Part shown: in pieces, positions 50,808 through 58,400 of the stretch
How the letters are laid out: every line of letters starts with the position of its first letter
Numbering within the stretch: position 1 is the first letter of the stretch
Assembly (NCBI GenBank): GCA_910587205.1
Contig: CAJULZ010000001.1
Location: forward strand, 1-64,000
Length of the DNA stretch: 64,000 nt
Reading direction: 5' to 3'
From: an uncultured Oscillospiraceae bacterium
GTDB lineage: Bacteria > Bacillota > Clostridia > Oscillospirales > Oscillospiraceae
The notes under the pieces: generated by a model
Told to the model about the DNA's origin: nothing
The model's input: the letters and a program-made list of their open reading frames with translations, nothing else
Databases searched by the model: none
Program-made: the position numbers and the translations under genes

Positions 50808-52877
50808 TCACATACCCCGGGCGGCGGTATAGAGGCTGGCCACGTCCAGGATGATGCTGATGCTGCCGTCACTGCGCAGGGTACAGCCGTTGATGCCGTA
50901 GTTCTTTACGTTGAAGCTGTTCACATAGGCGGGCAGCTGCTTGACCACGACCTGCTGCTGACCCAGCAGCTCATCCACAAACAGGCAGTAGGAATGGTCC
51001 CCCGCCTCCAGCCAGATGAGCACGCCGTCCTCGATTTCGGTGCAGCCGTTCTGGAGCTGGTAGAGGTCCTTGGCTCGGACGATGGGGACGAAGCTGCCCT
51101 GGCACTTGATGATTTCGCCGCTGCTGGAGTCGTGGATGACCTCGCCGGAGGTCACCTTCATGGTGGACTGGATGTTGTTGATGGGGATGGTGAAAATGGA
51201 ATCCCCTACAGCGACCTCCATGCCGTCCATGATCGCCATGGTCAGGGGGATGCGGATGGTGGTGGTCATGCCCTTGCCCAGCTGGCTGGAGATGGACACG
51301 GTGCCGCCCAGCTCCTCCACGCCGCGCTTCACCACGTCCATGCCCACGCCTCGGCCGGAGAACTCGGTGACCTCGGTGTTGGTGGAGAACCCGGGGGCCA
51401 GCAGGAAGCTGAGGATTTCCTTGTGGCTATACTCCGCGTCGGGGGAGGCGATGCCCTGGCGGATGGCCTTGGCCAGCACGGCGTCGTCGTTGACCCCGCG
51501 GCCGTCGTCGATGATCTCGATGATGACCTCGCTGCCGGTGTCCCGGGCGGACAGGATGATCTCGCCCACAGGGTTCTTGCCCGCAGCGATACGCTCCTCC
51601 TGGGTCTCCTCAATGCCGTGATCCATGGAATTGCGGATCATGTGCATGATGGGGTCGCCGATGGAATCCACAATGGTCTTATCCACCTCGGTGTCCTCGC
51701 CGATGAGAGTGAGCTTGGCCGGGCGGTTGAGCTTTTTGGTCATATCCCGTACGATCCGGTTCATTTTCTGGAAGGTACCGGAGACGGGGACCATGCGCAG
51801 GGACATGGACACATCCTGGAGCTCGTCGGTGAGCTTGCGCAGCTGCCGGGCGGACTTGGAGAAGGCGTCCAGCGCCAGGCCCTTCAGATCGGGGGAAGAA
51901 GTGACCATGGACTCGGTAATGACGATCTCGCCCACCACGGCGGACAGCAGATCCAGCTTGCTCAGGTTGACGCTGATGAGCGTCTCCTTGGAGTGCTGTT
52001 GCTGCTGCTGAGCGGCCGGGGCCGCGGCCTTGGCCGCAGGGGCCGGCGCGGCGCTGGCGGCAGGTTCGGCGGCGGGGGCGGCCGGGGCGGGCGCAGGGGC
52101 GGGGGCGTGATAGTCGATGGGCTCGTAGCCCTGCACGGAGCCGGCGCCGGTGACCACGGAGATGGCGGCCTTGCGCTCCTCCTCGGTCTTGAACATCATC
52201 AGGAAACCCTGCTCAATAATGATCTCGGAGGTGGAGGGATCGGTCTCCACATTGGAGGGTTCAAAGGCGAAGTCGGCGGTCTCGCCGCACACGTCCCGGA
52301 CCGAAGTGACCAGCATGAAAGCGCGCAGGCTCTCCATGCCGCAGCCCTCCTCGAAATTCACCCGGAGGCGGCAGGGGTAATCTCCGCTGCCTGCGGCGGG
52401 CGCAGGGGCCGCCGGCGCGGGGGCCGCGGCTTTGGGCGCGGGGGCCGGTGCGGGTTCCGGCACCTCCTCACCCTTAATTTTAGAAATCAGGGTATTAATA
52501 TTTGTAAGGAACGTGTCGATATCCTTATTAAGAGGCTCACCGGCTTCCACCTTCTCAACTTCGCCCCGGAAGAAGTCGATGGACTGGAACACCACGTCGA
52601 ACAGCGCGGGCCGGTTGTCCTCGGACACCACGGACATGGTCCCTTCCCGGATGATGAAGAACATATCCTCAATCCGGTGGGCCACGGTGGCCAGGGTGTC
52701 GAACTCCATCATGGCGGAGGAGCCCTTGATGGTGTGCATGATGCGGAAGATTTCGTTCACATTCTCCTGGGAGAAGGTGTCCGCCTTTTCCGCCTCCAGG
52801 ACGATTGTCTCGAGCTGTTCCAGCAGAGTGCCGGTCTCGTAGATGTACATATCCAGAATTTCGTTTCCGCTGCCCAT
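50808..52877 (-). CDS. cheA: Chemotaxis histidine kinase CheA
   Basis: CheA is the central chemotaxis kinase. Its 689 residues are: HPt domain with phosphorylated His48 (FRIMHTIKGSSAMM); a Pro/Ala linker; a CheY/CheB-binding P2-like domain (about 165-260); a second Ala/Pro/Gln linker; dimer helices; the kinase domain with the N box (HMIRNSMDHGIE), G1 (DDGRGV) and G2 (GRGVGMDVV); and the CheW-like regulatory domain at the end. The start is ATG 52877; GAGGTGG is upstream, and GTG 52889 is less likely. Confidence 0.96.
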   Translation of the reverse strand: MGSGNEILDMYIYETGTLLEQLETIVLEAEKADTFSQENVNEIFRIMHTIKGSSAMMEFDTLATVAHRIEDMFFIIREGTMSVVSEDNRPALFDVVFQSIDFFRGEVEKVEAGEPLNKDIDTFLTNINTLISKIKGEEVPEPAPAPAPKAAAPAPAAPAPAAGSGDYPCRLRVNFEEGCGMESLRAFMLVTSVRDVCGETADFAFEPSNVETDPSTSEIIIEQGFLMMFKTEEERKAAISVVTGAGSVQGYEPIDYHAPAPAPAPAAPAAEPAASAAPAPAAKAAAPAAQQQQQHSKETLISVNLSKLDLLSAVVGEIVITESMVTSSPDLKGLALDAFSKSARQLRKLTDELQDVSMSLRMVPVSGTFQKMNRIVRDMTKKLNRPAKLTLIGEDTEVDKTIVDSIGDPIMHMIRNSMDHGIEETQEERIAAGKNPVGEIILSARDTGSEVIIEIIDDGRGVNDDAVLAKAIRQGIASPDAEYSHKEILSFLLAPGFSTNTEVTEFSGRGVGMDVVKRGVEELGGTVSISSQLGKGMTTTIRIPLTMAIMDGMEVAVGDSIFTIPINNIQSTMKVTSGEVIHDSSSGEIIKCQGSFVPIVRAKDLYQLQNGCTEIEDGVLIWLEAGDHSYCLFVDELLGQQQVVVKQLPAYVNSFNVKNYGINGCTLRSDGSISIILDVASLYTAARGM

Positions 52878-52916
52878 AAAAAGCACCACCTCAGTAAATA
52901 TCTTTTATCCTTATTA

Positions 52917-52943
52917 TTATCGGCAGGGCGCGGGGGAAAATTA
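52917..52943 (-). promoter_or_regulatory. SigD-type promoter of cheA-cheW-cheR-cheB
   Basis: On the minus strand TAAT (52940-52943), 15 bases, then a perfect GCCGATAA (52917-52924) match the flagellar sigma consensus. The predicted start lies about 35 bases before cheA. Confidence 0.8.
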
Positions 52944-52981
52944 AGTGGGTTTTCTAAGTTTTATCTCAGGGGTGTGAAAAA

Positions 52982-54409
52982 ATGGCCGATCTTTTGGGCG
53001 CGACCAACCCGGTACCGGGTTATGACAATACGATCACCAACCGGAACATCCCGGTCTCGCCGGACAACACCCAGATCCAGAACGTCCCGGACCCCAGCCG
53101 GGTGACTGGGGCGGATAACCGCACCGAGCAGCAGGACAGCGGTCAGGCGGGGGCGGGGCAGATCCGGTACGACTCCAATTTCCAGACCTTCCTCCAGCAG
53201 CTGCGGCGGAGCCCGGGCGCTACCCAGAGCCTGTCCAGCCTGCTGGTGCGGGAGGGGACGGTGGTGGCCTCCGGCATGAGCGAGGGCATCGCGGAGGAGA
53301 TCTCGCAGGCCATGGCGCTGCTGAAAATGGACCAGGGTGAGCTGCTCCAGTTCCTTTCGGCTCAGATGAAGGCGGGTACCCGCTTCGGCGGCGCGCTGTT
53401 TGCCCTTTTGCGCAACGCTTATGCCCGGGCGGGATCGGACGGGGTGCGGGGAGACATCCTGGAATTCCTGAAAAGCTACAGCGATTATTCCTCCACCGCC
53501 CACATCGAGGGGAACCTGGTGCGCAACCTGGCCGGGATGGCGGACGCCATGCCCGCCAGCTGGGGGGATAAACTGCGGGAGCTGCTGGCCCAGCTGGAAA
53601 ACGGTATCGCCGCCGGAGACCGGCGGGGGAACATCGCCCTTTTGCAGCAGGAGGTATTCCCCTTCATGTCCGCATATGTCAGCCAGACCCACGACATGGG
53701 TACGCCCCGGGAGCTGCTAAGCCTGCTGGCGTTGGACCTGGCCCGGTATGAAAACGGGTCGGAGGATAAGCTCACCGAGGCATTCCGGCAGCTGGCCGGA
53801 TATGGGACCCTGAAGGGGATGCTGGGGGGGATCGACGACAGGGCCCTGCTCAAGCTGCTCCAGGGCAGCCAAGTGAGCAAGGACTCGCCCGCCGCCCAGT
53901 TTGCCGACCATCTGGCCGCCGCCGCGGCCCGGGCCCTCCGGGGGGAGGGCAGCGCCGAGGTACAGCAGACGTTCCGCAACCTGGTGTCCGCCATGCTCAT
54001 CAATGAGAGCGTCTACATGCCGCTGAACCACCTGCTCATCCCTGTGGAGCTGGACGGGCGAAAGCTGTTTTCCGAGCTGTGGGTGGACGCGGATGCGGAG
54101 GAGAAGAAGGGCGGAAAGGGCCAGGGGGAGAAGTGCATGCGTTTCCTATTCAAGCTGGACGTGCAGGATGTGGGGCTGTTTGACGTCATCCTGACCAGCC
54201 GGGAAAAGGAAGTGGACGTGGCGGTGGCCTGCCCCCCCGGGGTGGCCCCCTTCTCCCGGCAGATCGAGCAGGCTGTGTCCCAGATCCTCGCCCGGAACGA
54301 CTTGACCCCCGCGGGGGTGAGCGTGCGGAAGATGGAGCGGCCGGTCACGCTCACTGAGGTGTTCCCCAAAATCTTTGAAGGGAAGAACAGTGTCAATGTC
54401 AAAGTATGA
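52982..54409 (+). CDS. FliK-like C-terminal-domain protein (YlqG-like)
   Basis: A 475-residue protein with an unordered start (about 1-60), a long helical middle and a C-terminal region (about 355-460) like the FliK switch domain: CMRFLFKLDVQDVGLFDVIL, then the helix FSRQIEQAVSQILARNDL. The next gene is a lone FlhB C-terminal domain; in B. subtilis ylqG-ylqH form the same pair. So it may act with that FlhB-like protein in export switching (inference). AGGGGTG precedes the ATG. Confidence 0.72.
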   Translation: MADLLGATNPVPGYDNTITNRNIPVSPDNTQIQNVPDPSRVTGADNRTEQQDSGQAGAGQIRYDSNFQTFLQQLRRSPGATQSLSSLLVREGTVVASGMSEGIAEEISQAMALLKMDQGELLQFLSAQMKAGTRFGGALFALLRNAYARAGSDGVRGDILEFLKSYSDYSSTAHIEGNLVRNLAGMADAMPASWGDKLRELLAQLENGIAAGDRRGNIALLQQEVFPFMSAYVSQTHDMGTPRELLSLLALDLARYENGSEDKLTEAFRQLAGYGTLKGMLGGIDDRALLKLLQGSQVSKDSPAAQFADHLAAAAARALRGEGSAEVQQTFRNLVSAMLINESVYMPLNHLLIPVELDGRKLFSELWVDADAEEKKGGKGQGEKCMRFLFKLDVQDVGLFDVILTSREKEVDVAVACPPGVAPFSRQIEQAVSQILARNDLTPAGVSVRKMERPVTLTEVFPKIFEGKNSVNVKV

Positions 54410-54731
54410 CGGCAGACGCAACCCATCCAAGAAGGCCGTGGCCCTGCAATATGAGGCGGGGGACGGCGCGCCGGTGATCGTGGCGTCCGGCATGGGCTAT
54501 ATGGCGGAAAAGATCGTGGAGGTGGCTGCGGACAGCGGCGTGCCCATTTATGAAGACAATTCCCTGGCGACCATCCTCACCCAGCTGAAGCTGGGGCAGG
54601 AGGTGCCGGAAGAGCTGTACCGGGCGATTGTGGAGATCTATGTGTACTTCTTGCAGTTCGACCCCGGCAAGGCGTCGGACAACGGAAAAACGGGGCAGAC
54701 CGCCGGGAGCGGCGGGGCCCGGGAGGGATAA
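54396..54731 (+). CDS. FlhB C-terminal domain paralogue (FhlB/YlqH type)
   Basis: The 111-residue protein corresponds to the part of FlhB that follows the NPTH cleavage site: APVIVASGMGYMAEKIVEVA, then VPIYEDNSLATILTQLKLG and a last helix EELYRAIVEIYVYFL. It has no membrane helix and no NPTH. Similar lone domains (FhlB, FlhX, YlqH) can stand in for the cleaved FlhB tail. The start is ATG 54396, about 9 bases after GAAGGGAAG, overlapping the FliK-like gene by 14 bases. Confidence 0.85.
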   Translation: MSKYDGRRNPSKKAVALQYEAGDGAPVIVASGMGYMAEKIVEVAADSGVPIYEDNSLATILTQLKLGQEVPEELYRAIVEIYVYFLQFDPGKASDNGKTGQTAGSGGAREG

Positions 54732-54741
54732 GGAGAAGAAC

Positions 54742-55359
54742 ATGGCACAGGAACAGACCTTATACCTGCTGCTGGACAGCAGGGGCACCGCCTTGGCCCG
54801 TGCCAGGGTGGAGGGGCCGCCCAGCGGGGAGTTGTGGCAGATGCGGGTGCTGGACGACAAGACCGACAAAGTCTTGACCCACAAAAAATTTAGATTGATG
54901 TCCATTACGGACAGCAGCCCGTCTTATGAAGGGGTGCTGGAGCGTAGCCGGAACGACATGGTCCAGCTCCGGGTGCACAAGTTGCCCAACAATGGGAACG
55001 ACATGCGCAAAAACCTGCGGGTGCCCGTCCAATTCAAGAGCTTTATCTACCCCTTGACGGGCCGGTGGAAAGGCCGGCGGGAGGTGGAGTCCAACGATCT
55101 AAGCTGCGGCGGCGTCGCTTTTTTCACCAACCACGGTTTACAAATCGGCGAACAGGTCGAGATTGTTGTCCCGGTGACCAGTGAACCCCTGGTGGTGCGG
55201 TGTGAGCTTTTGCGTCTGCGGCCCACGGAGCGGTCGGAGAGCATGATGTACGCGGCCAAGTTCGTGGAGCTGTGCGACGACGAGGAGACGATGCTGCGGG
55301 AGGCGGTGTTCAACCTCCAGCTGACAGGGCGGCCCAAGCCCGCCGGGGAAGGCGCTTAG
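54742..55359 (+). CDS. PilZ-domain protein
   Basis: A 205-residue protein with an N-terminal YcgR-like beta part (about 1-85) and a C-terminal PilZ domain (about 86-195). The c-di-GMP-binding residues are present: RxxxR in MRKNLRVPVQF and DxSxxG in SNDLSCGGVAFF. So binding of c-di-GMP is likely, and a brake- or switch-like role on the flagellum is the usual function of such proteins. AAGGAG is 6-7 bases before the ATG. It ends the small operon with the FliK-like and FlhB-like genes. Confidence 0.88.
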   Translation: MAQEQTLYLLLDSRGTALARARVEGPPSGELWQMRVLDDKTDKVLTHKKFRLMSITDSSPSYEGVLERSRNDMVQLRVHKLPNNGNDMRKNLRVPVQFKSFIYPLTGRWKGRREVESNDLSCGGVAFFTNHGLQIGEQVEIVVPVTSEPLVVRCELLRLRPTERSESMMYAAKFVELCDDEETMLREAVFNLQLTGRPKPAGEGA

Positions 55360-55365
55360 GGCGGG

Positions 55366-55391
55366 GCCGCGCGGGGCGCGGCGCTGCTTTT
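55366..55391 (+). terminator. Terminator after the PilZ gene
   Basis: A 7-bp perfect GC stem (GCCGCGC, loop GGG, GCGCGGC), then GCTGCTTTT. It lies 7 bases after the PilZ gene stop. Confidence 0.65.
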
Positions 55392-55416
55392 CATACAAAC
55401 CCAATGCAAACGGACA

Positions 55417-55466
55417 GGCGCGGTCCGCGGGGGAGGATAGTCTGCCCCTGGTCTTGCGGACGCGCC
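55417..55466 (+). other. Leader hairpin before the SLH gene
   Basis: GGCGC-GGTCCGC at 55417-55428 pairs with GCGGAC-GCGCC at 55456-55466 with one bulge. It ends just before the ribosome site GGAAAGGA (55467-55474) of the SLH gene. It could influence translation or mRNA life. No promoter is obvious in this gap. Confidence 0.4.
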
Positions 55467-55486
55467 GGAAAGGAATGGTCATACCC

Positions 55487-58400
55487 ATGAGCAAGAATCG
55501 TACACACGGAGGAATCAGGGGCCGGCTGCGCCGGGGAATCTGCGGTGTGCTTTGCCTGGCGCTTCTGCTGGGCCTGCTGCCGGCGGCGGCGATGCCCGCC
55601 CAGGCTGCCGCTTCCCGCCAGAGCTGGGCCATGCCCTATATGGAGCAGCTGGTGGACTGGGGCGTTATGCGCGGCGACGTAGGCGGCAATCTGGCGCCCG
55701 AGCGGAACATCACCCGGGCGGAATTCGTCACCTTGGTCAACCGTGCCTACGGCTATACCCGCACGGGTGGGACCCCGTTTACCGATGTGCGCAGCGGGGA
55801 CTGGTACGCCCAGGACATTGATATCGCCTATAATATGGGCTATTTCAAAGGGACGTCCCCCACCACGGCCTCCCCCCTGGCCCCCGTGACCCGGGAGCAG
55901 GCCGCGGTGCTGCTGACCCGGAACCTGATGCTTCAGGAGACAGTGGGCGAGACCCTGGGCTTCTCCGACAGCCGCACGCTGGCGGAGTGGAGCCGGGGCC
56001 TGATCGGCGCGGCGGCGGCCAACGGCGTCATCAACGGCTACGCCGACGGCAGCTTCCGCCCGCGGAACAACATAAGCCGGGGCGAGGTGGCCGCTATGCT
56101 GGTGCGCTCCATCGGCACCCCCATCAGCGAGGCGGGGGATTATGACCTGGGCAGCGTGTACGGCAACGTCACGGTGAGCTCCTCCGGCGTGAACCTGCGC
56201 AACAGCGTGATCACCGGCAACCTGCTGCTCACTGGCGGCGTGGACCTGGGGGAAGTGCTGCTGGAAAACGTGACGGTGCTGGGACAGATCATCGTCAGCG
56301 GCGCGGGGGAGAGCAATTCCAGCCAGAGCAGCGTGCTGCTGCGCAACGTGGAAGCGGATGAGATGGTTGTGGACAGCATCAGTAACCAGTTCGTTACCAT
56401 CCGCGCCGAAGGCAACACCAGCATCGGCACTACCAAGGTGCGTACCAACGCCTACGTGGACGATTCCTCTTTGCCCGGCTTTGGGCTGAGCTACATCGAG
56501 CTGGACGGTGACAGCGGCAGTCTGCTCCAGCTGGCGGGCAATGTGAAGGAAGTGGTCAACAAGACCCCCTCGTCCAACCTCCAGATCGTGCAGGGCTCGG
56601 CGGACAAGGTCACGGTGGACGAGAAGGCGGTGGGCTCCAACGTGCTGGTGGACACCGGCACGCGAGTGGGCGAGCTCAACCTGGACGTGGGCGCCAACGT
56701 CACCGGTGACGGAGACATTAAGGACCTGAATGTGGGCGCCGCCGGGTCCACTGTGACGGAATTGCCCGATTCTATCTACATCCGGCCGGGCATTAACGCC
56801 GACATCAACGGATCCAACATGAACAGTACCCAGGCTGCGGAGTCCTCTGCCGACCCCAGGCTGCTGGCGGGTTATCCTAAGGTGAAGGAGGTGGCCCCCA
56901 CCTCCGCCACCGCCGTGTTCAGCACCAATAAGGCGGGTACCGTCTATTGGGCCTTGTCCGCCGTGGCGGACGGCTCGGTGGGCGAGGAGGACCTGATTTC
57001 CCCGCCGGTATATGGCGGCAAGGCGGTGAAGTCCGGCAACCTGAAGGCCACGGCCTCCAAGACGGAATATACCGCCAAGCTGTCCGGCCTGACCACCGAC
57101 GGCTCCTACTACCTCAGCGCGATCCTGGTGGACGACCGGGGCAATCACAGCCCTGTGAAGGTTACGGCCTTTAGCACCCCGGACAGTACTGTCCCGGCTT
57201 TCACCTCTGGCTACCCGCGGATCACCCGGGACACTACCGAGGCAGGGACCGCCCAGGTAACCGCCATGACCAACAAGGACTGCCTGCTGTATTACGCCCT
57301 GCTGCCCTCCGGCAGCACCGCGCCTAAGGCCCAGGACTTCAAGTCCGCCGCTATCAACGGCAATCTGGGGTACGGCAGCGTGGACATGGTGAAGAACGTA
57401 ACCCAGCCCATCAATGTCAACAGCGTGACGCTGGACGAGCAGACCAAATACGACCTGTATCTGTGGCTCACCGACTACAACGGAGCCAAGAGCTCCGCTG
57501 TAAAGAAGCTCACCTTCACCACCCGGGATGAGACCCCGCCGGTCATTACCTATCTGGAGCAGGATCTCGGTCGCACAACCGCCACCGCTGTGGGCGTGAC
57601 TTATAGCCTTGACGAGCCGGGCACCCTCTACTGGGCCATCTATCCCGATGACGGCTCCAACCCCTTTGTGTTGGAGTTCGGGGACGACGAGACGTCGGAC
57701 AAGTGGAAGGACGTGAAGGCTAAGGCTTTTGTCAAGAGCGGTTTGAGCGCCACCAAGAAGGGCAAGAGCAACGCCAGCAAGGCGGCTACCGAGATCAGCT
57801 ATGCCATTTCCGGCCTGAACAGCAAAACCACCGGCACCACCTCTTATATGCTGTATGTGGTGGCCGAGGACAAGGCGGGCAACTTGTGTGCGAAAGTAGA
57901 GGCGCGCAATGTGCGTACGCTGGACGACATCCCGCCCAAAGTGCACCAGGAGTTCACCGATGTGGACACCGAAAATCCCAACGAGGCCACGGCGGACACC
58001 GATATCCGCCTGGTGTTTGACGAGCGGGTCCAGGGCGACCCCATAAAGGAGGAGGAGTTCAAGGCGCTGTATGACAAGGTGACCCAGACCACCGGAGCGG
58101 AGCAGGACGCTGCCCGGGACGCGCTGGCCACGGCGCTGAAGAACCACATTAAGATGTGGCAGATTGCCGCCAACGGCCGGGAGGAGCTGGCGAAGATCCG
58201 GCCGGACGATCTCAAGGATGGGAACACCGAATGGGTGGTGGACTACCGGTATGCTACGGTGACTATGGAGGACGGCAACATGGTCGTCACGCTCCCCACC
58301 ACCAAGGACGACAACAGCGACGGCCTTGGCCCCAGCGCCCTGAACCTTAAGAGCGGCGCGACCTATTTCTTCGTCCTGTCCGGCATCTACGATATGGCCC

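Noticed and set aside
50214..53105. A plus-strand open frame of 963 codons opposite cheA, cheW and part of cheR
   Set aside because: It is the antisense of well-conserved chemotaxis genes and has the same His/Gly/Asp-rich look; no ribosome site or motif supports it.
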